The notes below the pieces were generated by a model, which worked only from the letters and a program-made list of their open reading frames with translations, was not told the origin of the DNA and made no database searches. From Pyronema omphalodes (taxonomy: Eukaryota; Ascomycota; Pezizomycetes; Pezizales; Pyronemataceae), in NCBI GenBank assembly GCA_024516155.1, contig JAJJXM010000031.1, positions 62,001-126,000 of the forward strand: DNA of 64,000 nucleotides. The letters are read 5' to 3'. Both the position numbers and the translations under genes were made by a program. Each line of letters opens with the position of its first letter. Position 1 is the stretch's first letter. This document shows positions 1 to 12,181 of this stretch, one piece after another.

Positions 1-544
1 GGTACATATTCTGCGCGAAATTTGACGGGAAGTTATGTAATCTGAAACGCTTATGATGAGTTAGGGTAGTGGCTCTGCATTTTCCCACACCTCCATCTTT
101 ACCTGGCCCTTGATATGACATAACTATGTGAGCCAAGCGTACACTCTAATTGCTCCTCATTCTCTTGCTTATATTACAATCACGCCCTCCATTCCCCTCC
201 AAACTAGTATGTGAACACAGAGAACTACTGTAAGAACCTCAACTAGCCTTTAATAACCCCAGCAGTGAAAATGGAATGGAAATAACTTTAGGATTCTGTC
301 TCTCGAAAGGTCATTCTGAAATGCATCCATGGAGATTTGTTCTATGGTTAACTGACTTAATCGGCACGTGGCAGTATACTAAAATTCTAGAAGCATTTCC
401 CGATATTGCTACAGCTTCGTTTTTTTTGCAGCTTCCGAGGCATTAGAACCCATGATCAATTAGGTGACTGTACGGTACTTCATCTGGTCATTGAAAGGAT
501 TAATACTGCACGACATTCACTAACATATGACCTGGTAAGATTTA

Positions 545-640
545 AGCAGTTGTTTCAGTCCTGCATGGGCTTTTTAGGCCTCTGTCAGCGTATGATTCAA
601 TAACAAAAATAAAAATAATAAGATGTGAGCAGTGTGTACT
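545..640 (+). mobile_element. Probable truncated 3' end of a Tad-like LINE
   Basis: The stretch TCCTGCATGGGCTTTTTAGG, then GCGTATGATT and an A-rich AATAA-type tail, matches in order and spacing the last 60 bases of the full-length LINE at 20315-20373 (CGCATAGGCCTTAAAGGCC hairpin, GGTGTATGATT, A-rich tail). A related fragment lies at 26470-26530. Dead-on-arrival LINE copies normally keep only the 3' end. I see no clear TSD. It could instead be a SINE that shares the LINE tail. Confidence 0.45.
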
Positions 641-2359
641 GCAATCTTTAATACATATCTACAAGCACAAATGGTGATGGATGCTGATGCGTAGTCTACA
701 TATTATTTAAGCATTCATTATGCGTAACATACGTTGTGATATACAGATATATTAGATGTTACACCAGACTCTGCCTTTTCTTTGTAGCTTTATTAAGGCT
801 TACCAAGTGTGGCCACATGCACGAAATTGATTAAAAAGTGTGCTGATACGAACACAGCAAGACCACTTCACAAGATCACACTAGAGCAGCTGAGGTTTCG
901 TTACATTATGACAAGGTTCCAAATACGCTCCGCAACCCATTTCATTACCACATTAGTTAGGTATGAATGCTTTTGGTAGAGCGTAAAACTATCCATTTAT
1001 GCAAGTAAATCGCACGAACATCAGATTATCGCACCGGTCAAACATATAGAAGTGCTTCAACAAAATCCCTCAAGTTTTATCATACAGGTTCCATGTGAAC
1101 CACGAATCTCACGATCCAATAAAACATTATGTTTTTACAAACAAAAGCCGTACTTCTAGCAGATTTTGTGGCCTCCCAGGTATCGGTTAGATATGATCTG
1201 ATGTTACTTGAACTTTTAGATTCTTTAGGTCATTAGTCGGACTTCGGGCTAATCTTTGATGGATCACAGGCGTAATCTCTGCATATATGTCAACATAGTT
1301 TTCCCAAACGACCTGATTTAGCCCGAAGATAAGACAACTGGACACCAGTTCAAAAGGGAAAGACTTATGGACAGTAGTTTCGTGGGTTCCCAGAGCGGAA
1401 AACTTTTCTCTTTATTTCAACTATTTCAATTGTGTGGCACTACACAGTATTATGGATGCTGACAGATATCTGCATGAACATTAAAATTAGTCCATCCGAT
1501 GTCTCTTCTATTCATCTACAAGTACTGGGCGCATGATTAATGCCCATTTCCAAAAATTTGTGCTCGCTATAGATAACCATTTTAGTAGTATTTCGGTATT
1601 AAAATTATATATGTTAAATAGCATATTCATGTGGCCAATAGGATATACACAGACAAAAAAGGGGAATTAGATCACTAGCTTGTTATCTCGGAAATGATTA
1701 CGGCACCTTTACAGTCTCATCTGTGTAAAAGAAGAGTACAACAAAAGCGTATGTGAAGGGGCAGGGTGTCTTAAATACATCATATCTCATATGATTCGGA
1801 CATAGAAACAGCACAATCATACCTTCAGAGTTTTCCTGCATAATATCGATGGTTTTTCAAGCCCTATAATGGCAAATTATGTAACAGTTCATTGAATGCA
1901 GTAATCTTGGAATTAGAACTGATATGCGGACAAAAACCGAGTGTAGTGATGCAACAGAGCTTTGAACTTAGCTTTGTATCCGATTATATAAAAAAGGTGT
2001 TCATGGGGGCTTCTATCAAAAACATGACACAAACCAAAGAACCCTGATTTTTTATGAAAAACCGATGGCTAAGGATTTTCTTCGGCCATGGGCCATGATA
2101 TTATCAAATGCTAATCATTAGAGGCTTTTTGTAACTGCGGACTTAGGCGAGGCGAACCAGAGAACTCGCGGGCTGTGTGAAGGCGAGTGATGGGTGGTGA
2201 TTGGGTACGAGACAGGACGAAGACGGGGACGGGCGAGACGAGGGAAGGCGGGATCTTGTAACTTGCGAATGGAATTGATACAAGACGTTGTATGGAGACT
2301 ATCTACGGGACGATTTTCCCAGTACCCATACCTTTCCTGTATTCTGATTTTCCCCGAAC

Positions 2360-2700
2360 ACTGAATTTCACCGATTCCTCCTTTTACCTCCTTATCGTCG
2401 TCCTCCCGAATCCTTTTCTTCATTCATCCATAGTCTTCCTTTTCCTACTCCGTTCTAATTTCTTTCCTATCCTTAGTCCCTCGATCCTCCGACTATCATC
2501 CGTCATTCCTGCCTTCCTCCCAATCCTCCGCTCCCTGATCCTCCGCCCTTTCCTCATCTTCTCTAATACTCCATCCCTAGTCTCCCATTCTTAATCCCTC
2601 ATCCCTCCCTCATCCCTCCCTTATCCTCCTAGCCCTTCTCGTTCCCGATCCCCTTCCTTCTACTCCTCCTCGTCCTCCGTTCTTCCTCTCGTTTCCTTTC
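2360..2700. repeat. Pyrimidine-rich low-complexity tract
   Basis: The plus strand is almost all C and T over about 340 bases, with imperfect CTCATCCCTCC-like units near 2590-2640. Overlapping ORFs on both strands are low-complexity artefacts. Confidence 0.6.
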
Positions 2701-3098
2701 CCTATCTAGTTTTCTTGATTTATTTTATTATTTTACGTAGGCCCTGGGCTGGGCCGTGATACTTTTATGCCAATTATATCCCATATTCAATTCCAGTATC
2801 TATTTCAAGATACCAACTCTTAGGTCTTTAATTATTCCCGTGTCTCTTTCGTTTTTTCGTGCGTAGCATCAATCGAATTGTGCTGGGAAGTGTTGTAATA
2901 TGTGTAACATGGCAATTTTTGATCGTTATTAAAAGGTATATATTGCGAGTACGTGGATTGTAACACATTTTCATAAATCGCTACACCCGCCGCACCGCGC
3001 GGGAGCAATTAGGACGCGCCAAGGCCACTACAAACCCCGAACCCTAAGTGCACAGAAACTCTGCTGTTCCATTATTAACGGCAATACCTTTTCCGCCC

Positions 3099-3107
3099 TA
3101 TATATAT
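3099..3107 (+). promoter_or_regulatory. TATA box candidate
   Basis: The sequence TATATATAT lies about 190 bases before the first in-frame ATG of the following gene. That is consistent with a promoter plus a C/A-rich leader. Confidence 0.4.
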
Positions 3108-3295
3108 CCACCGATATCCCCGCCGATATCAAAGCCCCGAATCCAGCTGTTCACCCTCAAATCCCCCGCCTCACTTCTTTGTACAACCACACCACATGTC
3201 TCCCTCTGATTGGCCGGTTGCCACCTCCACCCAAGCCCCTACCTAACCCCTCAACACCAAACCCCTCCTTCCCCTCATCCACGATCCTAACCACA

Positions 3296-3899
3296 ATGGT
3301 AACCCAAACCCTCATCTCCCTCCTCGGCAGCGTCAGCGGCATCAACAGCCACGGGAGCTCTCCGCAAAACCCCATCTCCACACTCCTCGACACAGCCTCA
3401 CACACAAGCCACGCGGCCAGCGAAGTCGCCGCACAGCTCCGGGACACACTCTCCAACCCCGGCGGGGGACTTTCCGGGCAACCTACCATCCCTCGGGACC
3501 AATTCACCCAGAAACTCTGCGCTTTCTATCATTCTGTGTTCAATAAAGATGGGCAAAGGAACCATGTATTGGTTGTTTATGACCGATCGCCGAGGTTAGT
3601 GAGTTTTAGGAGGGTATTGAGTGCTGAGGGAAGATATGTTAATGGTCCGACGGAAATGTGGACTTGTCATAAGAAAATTCATCGTGGGAGGGGGTTGATG
3701 GGATTGTGGGGGTTTCATGTGTGGGTGTTTGGAGAGGGGGAGTTTGAGTTACTGGGTGATGGGGGGTAAGTACGCCTTGCTTTGACTGGATTGGAAGTTG
3801 GGACTGATGCATGGTGGGGGTAGGTTTATTAATTGGTGTTTTCAGAGTGATAATTATACAAGGAATGATAAAAGAGTTAGTTTTCATAAACTCGACTAG
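3296..3899 (+). CDS. Uncharacterised two-exon protein, 181 aa
   Basis: Exon 1 is 3296-3765, the intron 3766-3823 (58 bp; donor GTAAGT, branch ACTGAT, acceptor TAG) and exon 2 3824-3899. The start is the first in-frame ATG, in good context (CACAATGG). Residues 1-70 are Ser/Ala/Gly-rich and probably disordered. The C-terminal half looks like a compact beta-rich domain with many aromatics and Gly: HVLVVYDRSP, then WGFHVWVFGEGEF, then after the splice GDGGFINWCFQ. The TAG acceptor was preferred over a TTTCAG acceptor 22 bases downstream because it continues this domain. There is no clear signal peptide or membrane segment. I do not recognise the family well enough to name it; small secreted or stress-related proteins with a GDGG-INW motif exist in fungi and bacteria, but that link is only a guess. 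Confidence 0.6.
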
Positions 3900-4655
3900 G
3901 TTGCCGGATGCTAGTACCGTACATGTATCGTAGGAGCGAAAACTGGGGAATTGGGGAAGAAAATTGTCAAAAAAAAAAGGATCGGGCTGGAAGGGTTAGC
4001 TATTTCTTGTCTAGGATCATTGGGGCCGCAAAATATATCATGAAATATTACTCGCCCCCTTGTCAATATTTTAGCTGAAACCTGACCTGCGGGCTTATCT
4101 ATAAACTGGCCAAATGTCTCTTGGTGGTTATTATTGATTGAAATTAGCCATTATAGGGCTCTCAATCCTTTACCATTTCTCATGACACCCCTTTCGAGTT
4201 ATGGTTGTTCTATTGCCAAGTGCGAATTGAATAGGGTACGCCCGATATGGCAGCCTACGAGTGCATATTTACAGATGGCTTTCCATGTGTTCCAGAAATT
4301 CTGGAATCGCAGAGCAGAAACGGCTAGAGCCGTCGATCTCCCGTCCCGCGTAATGCTCAATCCGATCCCGGCCAGAATTAAAGTTTAGGTTCCCGTAGTG
4401 CATAAACAATATAACACCCCTGACACTACCCAGCTACGTCATACCGTTGAGGCTCAATAGCAAATAAAACAAAACTCCGCGCCCCTGCACGTCGCGGTAA
4501 CAGCCGCTTTATTCACACTCCGAACGCCTACTCCAAAAATTCTACTCAAAACAGTTTCATGCCTCTCATCACTACTCCCTCCTGTGCAAAAACAATCCTC
4601 CGAGCACTCCCCACAGACTCACTTACGAGTACTAGTCGGATACTATTCCAAGAAT
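3900..4655. other. Intergenic region
   Basis: This stretch is downstream of both flanking convergent genes. I see no coding, RNA or repeat feature in it. Confidence 0.5.
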
Positions 4656-6311
4656 CTAATTGCTACTACTTCTTACCGCTTCCCCCCATCTATCCATAAC
4701 AATCCCCAAGCTTCCCTTACCCACAGCCCAAGCTGAACTTCTCCTACTACCCTGGGGCCTCAATAGCTCCCCCAGACACGCCACGCTAGACCTCCTCCTT
4801 CTCTGCTCTGGCATGAATCCCTCCCCTAACCCACCCACCGAAGATGTAATAGGTGCATCCGGATGAAAAGGATTGTTCATTATCCAATCCCCCTCGAAAC
4901 TCCTGCTGCTCACTAAAACTGGTGCAGTGGTGAAATCGCATACTGCAGTAGTTCCCATTGTCTCCGTGGGTAAAACTCCCGCCACTGGGTTTCTGAACCG
5001 TGGGGGGATAGGTTTTCTGTTCCGAGATAGGGCTTGCTGTAGCTTTGCAAATGGTATTAGGGTATCTGGGAGAGAGGAGGAGCAACGGAGGGTTTCTTCA
5101 TCGACGACGAATTTAGCAGAACGTCGTGATGGGATAGAGGCGGATCCTTGGCGCAAGGTACTTTTATCCGATCCAAGGAGGGAGCTGGAAGAAGCTTCTG
5201 AAAAGTCAGAGAATTCGCTGCAAGTCATAGACAGTGGCGAGGTATCAGTTTCCGCTCCATCGGTGGTGCGGCAAAGATCCTTTCCTTTTGCTCCAGCCCC
5301 GGAATTAGATTTCACGGAGCGAACAGATCCATCTGTGACATTCCCAGACCCGTCCGAATTCTCCATATCCTCCGTTTCTTCTGTCACAATCTTTGGCAAA
5401 TTCCCTAAAGAGTCATTCCGAAGGTTCGCAACCCTGAAAGCACCTACTTGCTCGACATGAGCCTCCTCGGTTGGTAATCCGGGGGAGATACTCGAGCGAT
5501 GAAACACCGGGTCCGGATCTAGATTATCGAACTGCACCGCCTTGATTGACAATCGCTCCTTCGATTGACATTCCGACGTAGCCTGCTCCGGAATTGTCAC
5601 CACCTCCTCATTCCCCTTAAAATCAACCGACTTTACACTCGTCATAGTATTCTGCCGACTCCGCATTCTCGACTGCAGCAATATTGACTGGTAATTTGAA
5701 GGACCAGCCTCATCCTCAGACGACGAAGAATACTGAACATTCTTCCCACTACCCGAATTCAGAGTTGTCCTGGGCGGAGAATCCGAATCCGCATCCTCTC
5801 TCAATGCCGAAAGATCACTATTGCTACTTGACGTAGACCCCTCCAAAGACCCAATCGATGCCGACATACTCCCCGCCGAGGCTACCAACGACGCAACCGA
5901 CCCAGTGATCGAGTCTGTCTGTAATCTGTCCAACGCATCTTCATCGAAATAACTATCGAGAGCCGGAGTAACCACAATACTCGGCGTAGTAGATCCCGAA
6001 GATCTAACTACCGCTTCTCCCTCCATGCTGCAGGTAGCTAAGCACGGTTTACTAGGTCTTCTCTCTAGAGCTCTTCCCGTAGGAACCTTTTCGGCTGGCA
6101 CACCGAGCCCCGGGGTCCTTGGAGTTCTGCTACCGGTATTTGCCCTAGGCCTGGAACCAGAGGCGTGGCCGAGGGAATCGACATCTCTTCTTCTCGGTAA
6201 GGATATGCCTGCGGAGGTAACGGAGCGTTCCAATGGGCATTTGGCAAGGTGAGATTTATCACCGAGTTTGCTAGTTTTGTCTTTCGTGGATGGGGTGGAG
6301 CTTCCAGACAT
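4656..6311 (-). CDS. Hypothetical Ser-rich disordered protein, 551 aa
   Basis: A single open frame. I chose the ATG at 6311 (MSGSSTPSTK) over one 252 bases upstream because the upstream extension is irregular and reads like leader sequence. The protein is dominated by Ser, Thr, Asp and Glu with little hydrophobic core, as expected of a largely disordered protein. It has repeated acidic Ser clusters (SSSSEDE near residue 200) and basic RRRRSS and RRSS motifs near the C-terminus, likely substrates for kinases such as PKA. No catalytic motif, signal peptide or membrane helix is visible. A regulatory or scaffold role is possible but is inference only. Confidence 0.6.
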   Translation of the reverse strand: MSGSSTPSTKDKTSKLGDKSHLAKCPLERSVTSAGISLPRRRDVDSLGHASGSRPRANTGSRTPRTPGLGVPAEKVPTGRALERRPSKPCLATCSMEGEAVVRSSGSTTPSIVVTPALDSYFDEDALDRLQTDSITGSVASLVASAGSMSASIGSLEGSTSSSNSDLSALREDADSDSPPRTTLNSGSGKNVQYSSSSEDEAGPSNYQSILLQSRMRSRQNTMTSVKSVDFKGNEEVVTIPEQATSECQSKERLSIKAVQFDNLDPDPVFHRSSISPGLPTEEAHVEQVGAFRVANLRNDSLGNLPKIVTEETEDMENSDGSGNVTDGSVRSVKSNSGAGAKGKDLCRTTDGAETDTSPLSMTCSEFSDFSEASSSSLLGSDKSTLRQGSASIPSRRSAKFVVDEETLRCSSSLPDTLIPFAKLQQALSRNRKPIPPRFRNPVAGVLPTETMGTTAVCDFTTAPVLVSSRSFEGDWIMNNPFHPDAPITSSVGGLGEGFMPEQRRRRSSVACLGELLRPQGSRRSSAWAVGKGSLGIVMDRWGEAVRSSSN

Positions 6312-6919
6312 GATGAATTTAGTGGCTTTAGTTGAATTAATCGAATAGATCGAGGATTTTGAGGGTCGCAAGGAGGGTGTGGATTGGTTGAGGTGTATTA
6401 GACAGAGGTAGTGGGTGGAGGAGAAACAGTGGATGGTAAGTTGACGGGTGGGTTTACGGCTCGGTCTTGCCCTTAAGGATCTGGAAATTCGGGGGTGGTG
6501 GTCGAAGTTGAGGTCGTAAGATGCAAAGGCTGAAGACGGAGGCCAGTAGATATGACGCTGCAATTTGACGCTTACAGAAAATTAACATTTTGAACAGGAG
6601 TCTAGGAGCCGGCCTACTAACCTTGAAAAGGCCTGCGAAATGCAGGAAGCAACAACTTGCCAGATGTGGACCTATCGACAAATCCCAGTGATAACAATAA
6701 TAATACAAGAATAGCCGAATTATTTGCTGCGAGAGTAGAGGGGAATCAAGGAGGAGGAGCGAGGATGCTGTCGATGGCTACCGGGGCTGAATGGTGTTGA
6801 TACAGCAGTCGATATGGAAGAGAGATCTCATGGAGGTTCCGAGATCACGGGTGACAGGCTATTACACTAACCATACACTATCACTCGTATCTGACGGTTG
6901 GCCGAGATTGGCACACGCC
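6312..6919. other. Intergenic region, probable 5' flank of the 4656-6311 gene
   Basis: This lies between the start of the minus-strand gene and the LINE target site. An alternative in-frame start of that gene lies at 6563. Nothing else stands out. Confidence 0.5.
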
Positions 6920-6934
6920 TTCCTGCATCGTAAA
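6920..6934. repeat. 5' target-site duplication of the LINE
   Basis: TTCCTGCATCGTAAA here is repeated exactly at 20374-20388, directly after the A-rich LINE tail. A 15-bp duplication fits target-primed reverse transcription. Confidence 0.9.
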
Positions 6935-7042
6935 AACACGCCACTCCAACGCTAATAAAACAACACGTTTTTCGCTTAATTATCCTAATCGGGAAGTCGG
7001 AGAGAACTCTCACGGCTTCACGAATTCCACCCTCCGAGGCCC

Positions 7043-8864
7043 ATGGCTCCCATGAAGCCTCCCCCCCCTCCGCGCTTCGGCCTCACCTCCGATATGCGCA
7101 TGTTCGGTGGCAGCAACTCATCCCGAGTCTCCACGCCTGCCCCCGCCGCCGAAGACGACGTGTTTGGGTCCTCCGCACCCGGCACCCCAACGCGTCCCAG
7201 TAAAGACGCCCCCTCCGCAGCCCCAGGATCAGGTTGGTCCTCGGGGAGCTCCCTTTCTTCGTGCCCCAGCACCGTGAAGAAACGCGCACACGTTGCGGCC
7301 TTCGGGTCGCTCGTGCAAAGCGAACTCCGTTCCGCCCCCGCGGTAGGTTCCCAGGCCTCCCCCCAAGTCAGCGTGTCCCTTATGGACAAGTTGTCGGAGC
7401 GCCTCGCCGCTGCGGAGGAACGCTTGAAGGCTCTGGAGGAGCAAATACGTCTCCAGGAAGCCCGCCCATGCTCGTGCCCGCAGGCAAACCCCGCGACGTC
7501 GACCCAGTCTACCGCCCTTCGCCAGCCCCACCCTGTTGGCACCCAACAGTCTGCTCAGGCAGAGAAATCCAGAACTTCCTCCGTTGTCGTAGGCATGCCC
7601 AAGGCTGCCCCCATACCATCCCTCCCCGCCCTCCCGCGTGCGTCCAAACTCACCGTGGCCCAATCCTACGCCGCAAAGCTCCGCAGCAACCTCCCCGAGC
7701 TCCCCCCCCCCGCCCCCCCCTCCGGCGTGGCAGCTTGTTCCCTCACGCAAACAGCTGAAGGCCCCCCAACGCCCTCCCAACTTTTCCGTCCCCGAAAAGA
7801 ACCTCGCCGCTGAAGATCGCCGCATGATCTTCGTCCGTCAGGAAGGCGCCCGCCCCTCGTCGAAACCAGACCAGGATTTCACGGCCGCCATCAACGTCTG
7901 CTTGCACCTCCGCGGTGCACCCCATTTCCACCGTGTAGCCCGAGTCTCCAGAAACTCGAAGGGAACGATCACGGCTACCACCAATCCGGGAGTGAGAGCG
8001 GACTCCCTGATATCGTGCTACCGCAACGAGATCCTCAATGCCATCCGCGAGGTTGACCGCTTTGTGGTGGACGTCAAACCCATGGACAAATGGGTCAAGT
8101 TGAAAGTCCACGCCATCCCCCTCAATCGTTTTCTGGGTAGAGGAAGGAATGGCCTGCAAAAGCTCGAGCTTGAGTTGCAAGCCAACCACGACCAGCTCGA
8201 GGTCATCCCAGGTGCTCGTTGGTTAGGCAGCAGACGACGCATTCGCGAGCGCTTTGAACAGGGCGAGATTCAGTCGTCTTCAGCTGTCTTTTCGGTGAAG
8301 GGAACCCCCGCTGCGCAAACGCTCATCGCTCGGGGCGCCCTCCTAGGATCCTCTCGTTACCGCGTCGAGCTCTTCAACCACGACGGCCCTGACAGTCAGT
8401 GCTCGGGCTGTCTTAAGTGGGGACACATTCGGGAGAAATGTCAAACCCCCAAGCTCTTCCGATGCCGATTCTGTGGTCAGCACCACGCTTCGGAGGAACA
8501 CAAGTGCAGCATGATAGGATGCTCCACCTCCAAGGGACTCCCGTGCCAGCATTCGAAGGAGTCTGCTCGTTGCGTTAATTGCAAAGGCAATCACTACGCC
8601 AACGCTCGCAACTGCCCATCCCGCCTTGAAGCCTTCGCCCTGGCCCGTCAGCGTCGCCAGATGTCTTCCTCCTCCGATCAAGCTTCCCCTGCAGCGAAAG
8701 CCTCGCAACCAGAAGCAGACCCCTCCTCTTCCGCCTCCAGCGATCCAAACGAATCCTCAACCACGGAGACCACATCAGCCCTCTCCACCCCCCGTCCTGC
8801 AGCCACGGCGTCTGACCCAGACGCTATGGTCGATGCCGAAGTGCCGGATAACACTCAATGCTGA
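7043..8864 (+). pseudogene. LINE ORF1 (gag-like RNA-binding protein), frameshifted
   Basis: Two frames join at a C-run (7702-7711, then G, then 7713-7720). The first frame opens at 7043 with a Pro/Ser-rich N-terminus and a short coiled coil (about residues 115-135). The second frame carries the rest to the stop at 8862-8864. It ends in three Cys/His knuckles typical of LINE ORF1: CSGCLKWGHIREKC, CRFCGQHHASEEHKC and CVNCKGNHYANARNC. The product would bind element RNA and form the ribonucleoprotein. The sequence has one base too many (or two too few) for a continuous frame, so this is a slippage mutation, an assembly error or, less likely, programmed frameshifting. Its stop overlaps the ORF2 start (ATGCTGA at 8858-8864). 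Confidence 0.85.
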
Positions 8865-11800
8865 AGTGCCTCACGGTACTTCAACTAAATTGCCGAAAGA
8901 GCGGTGAGGCTCTGACGGCGGTGATGGAGAGCGGTCTCGCTCTGGGTGCGGATGTGGTGTTGGTTCAGGAGCCCCCGACCTTCCAAGGTTGGCGCCATCC
9001 AGCCTACGAGTTCCTCTGGGGAGGAAGGGTTCTGACGGGGAGACGACGGGATTCGGCGTGGCAGCTTCGTCCACGAGAGGACTTGGCTGCGCCCGGGGAC
9101 GGTGACCTCCAGGTGCTGGACGTCACATGCAGAGGTCATAAACAAGTACGTATTGTAAATGTTTATGACGCTCCGCGGACTGATGATGGAGTGCGCCCTG
9201 CACGCAATGCGGACTGGCGCAGGATTATAGGACGGGACACTATTCTTGCTGGCGATTTCAACGCTCACAGCAGAAGGTGGAACCCCCTGTGCGAGAGGCC
9301 ACTCCATCATCAGTTCTTGGAAGATCTGATGGACTCATTCGATCTCCGCTATGTCGGTGATGGTAAGGAAACCCACACCCAAACGGGCCAGATCCGACAT
9401 AGCGTTATCGACTTAGTCCTGACGACGATGGAACTTGAAGCCCACGTGGTTGCGAAGCTCCTCGATGACCCGAATCACTCCACAACGTCCGATCATGAGG
9501 CGCTGATCTGGAAAGTGGACTCTGTGACGGTCCCAGAGGACTTCGACGCCCCAACCAGAGGATGGGCGGTTGGAGAATGGCTGGAGAGTGACGAAGGAGC
9601 GCAGAAAGCGGCGTTAGATTATCGCCATCGAAGCGAACGCAGACCGCTCCTATCCGATCACTGCTCCGAGAACGACGTTGAGGAAGAGGTGGTCTGGGTG
9701 CGTCAACAGCTGGTGGACATGCTGAACGCTCACGCTAGGAAGATCCGAATCACCGCTCGGTCTAAGAAGTGGTGGCACCCCGATGTTAAAGCAGCACGCA
9801 GCGAGTACGGCCGGAAACGGAGGGCAGCCAAGCGCGGTCAATGTTCGATAGAGGAAGAACATCGCCTCCGCAACGCCTACCTCAGCACCCAACGTCGCCA
9901 CAAACGAGAGTGTTGGGTTTCTTTCTTGGAGGGAGCCAACGGGGAGGCGGTATGGAAAGTCCTTCGCGCAACCAAACCGCGAAATGCTGCGGTGGTTGGA
10001 TCTCTTGAGGATGAACACGGCAACCAGGCTGACGAGGAGGATGCCAAACGTCGTATGCTTGCAGACGTTTCTTTCCCTCCCCCGAACCCATACCCCGGTC
10101 ACAGTGGCAACGCAGGCCCCCCAGGACGCGGATTCCTCCGAGTGACCCAAGAACTGGTCTCCGAGTCGATCCACGGTCAGAGCAACTCCAAGGCTCCGGG
10201 TGGTGACGGGTTAGGAGTACCTATTATCAAGGCGCTTATGCGATGGGACCCTGAACGGGTGACTTCCATCGTCTATCACTGCGTGCGGCTAGGATTCCAC
10301 CCAACCGACTGGAAAACTGCCAAAGGAGTCTGTATCCCCAAACCGGGGAAGACTTCCTACCGCAAAGCGAAGAGTTTCCGTATCATCTCTCTTTTAAGCT
10401 GTCTGGGGAAGTTAGTTGAAAAGGTAGTCGCCACCCTCATCGCGGAGGAGGCCGAGAGGCTACACGCTTTTCACGCTGGGCAATTTGGTGGGAGGAGAGG
10501 TCGCTCCGCCGTCGACGCCGCGGCAGTCTTGATTGAGGCGGTGGAATTCGCTTGGGAGAAGCAGAAACTTGCGGGAGCTCTAATGATGGACGTTAAAGGG
10601 GCCTTTCCTACTGTCAACCGAGACTGCCTTATGCGGAAAATGCGGCGAGCAGGCATGGATGAATGCTACGTGCGGTGGGTGTCTTCGTTTATGAGTGGTC
10701 GAAGAGTCGAGATATCACTAGGCGGTGACTCAGGTACACCCATCGAGACGAACACCGGCCTCCCCCAAGGATCCCCCGTGTCCCCAGTCCTTTTCTTGAT
10801 CTATATAGCCGATCTCGCTGATTATGTTGAATCAAGAGTCCCCGACGTGACAGGCCTGTCGTTTGTCGATGACGTGACCTGGATCGTGACCGGTGACTCT
10901 GCTCGGGAGGTCTCCGATAAGCTTGAACGGTGTGCAAACGCTTGCTCGTGGTGGGCCTCCACCAACGCGGTGGTGTTTGAAACAGACAAGACGGAAGCCA
11001 TGCTTTTTTCTCGACGGAGGGGAGAGGCTAACCCTGACGAGGTCACAGTCTCGGTAGGTCCTCACCAGATCCCGTTCGCCTCGTCAGCCATCCGTTGGCT
11101 CGGCTTTTGGCTCGATCCAAAGCTCACTCTTAACCACCATCACCAAAAGTGGTTGACCAAAGCCAGGCAACAGCATGCTCGTCTTGCGAGGCTTTGTCGT
11201 GCTCAGGGACTCCCTCCGGGGAGCACTGCTAACCTGCAAAAGGCGGTAGTCCAGTCAGTGGCTATGTATGGTGCGGAGATTAACGCAGTCCGGCGCCTAA
11301 AAGGCAAGAGCTCGGGACGCACTGCTCGGCTGCAACTGCTCCTCAATAAGCAAGCACGAGCGGTCACGGGGTGCTTCAAAACGACCCCACTCGGCTTCTT
11401 GATGGCTGAAAGTGCCGTACGCCCAGCGGAAGCGCTCATCAAAGGCCGAGAAGCAAAATTTCGGTCACGCCTTCTCACTCGCCCCCGCCCCGCCCCCCCC
11501 CTCGACCGGCACTCAACCGTCCCCGACCGCTGAGGCTATCACTCGGCTGCTTAAACGCACGGAAAAAGCATGTGGATTCGAAGCAGTCGAAAATGTCACA
11601 GTCCCCGACCGCTTTCGTCGCTTCCCCGTGGTGATCGCACCCAGGGCTGAAGCTGAAACCTTCGCCCGGAACTGGAGGAACCTCACGTCCACGACATGCA
11701 TCTGGACAGATGGCTCTCGAATGGAGGGACATACGGGAGCGGGAGTAGTCCGCTACATCAACGGAGCCTTTCGTTCTTCCCAGCACTACTTGGGTCGTCA

Positions 11801-12176
11801 TACGGAGGTGTTTGACGCTGAGCTCTACGCCATCTGGCGAGGGCTCAAGGAGTTCCATTCCAATCACTTCTGGGACCCCAACTCGAATACCAAAGCGATA
11901 GTGTTTTCGGACGCCCAGGCTGCTCTCAAGCGTCTGGAGTCTGACACCCCCGGTCCCGGCCAAGAGCTCGCCAAACTTATCTCCCGCGAAGCCTACTACC
12001 TCCTCTTTGACTCCGGTATCGACGTGGAATTCCATTGGATCCCGGGCCACAGCGATATCCCCGAAAACGAGGAAGCGGATCGAGTAGCTAAAGAAGCGTC
12101 GAAGCATCGCTGCGACTCCCGTATGCTCAAACGGTGTGACGACCCAGTGTGTGCTGTTCCGGCGTGGGCTTCCCTG

Positions 12177-12181
12177 GCGCA
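12177..12181. repeat. Target-site duplication of the Gypsy element (left)
   Basis: GCGCA directly precedes the left LTR and is repeated at 19579-19583 directly after the right LTR. Five bases is the usual Ty3/Gypsy duplication length. Confidence 0.9.

Larger units (their letters stand above)
1..3295. other. Gene-poor AT-rich intergenic region
   Basis: No ORF here has convincing protein character or splice context. The only items that stand out are a possible LINE 3'-end remnant near 545-640, a pyrimidine-rich tract at 2360-2700, and a TATA box at 3099 in front of the next gene. Confidence 0.6.

Noticed and set aside
2118..2594. Overlapping ORFs on both strands
   Set aside because: They lie over the pyrimidine-rich low-complexity tract.
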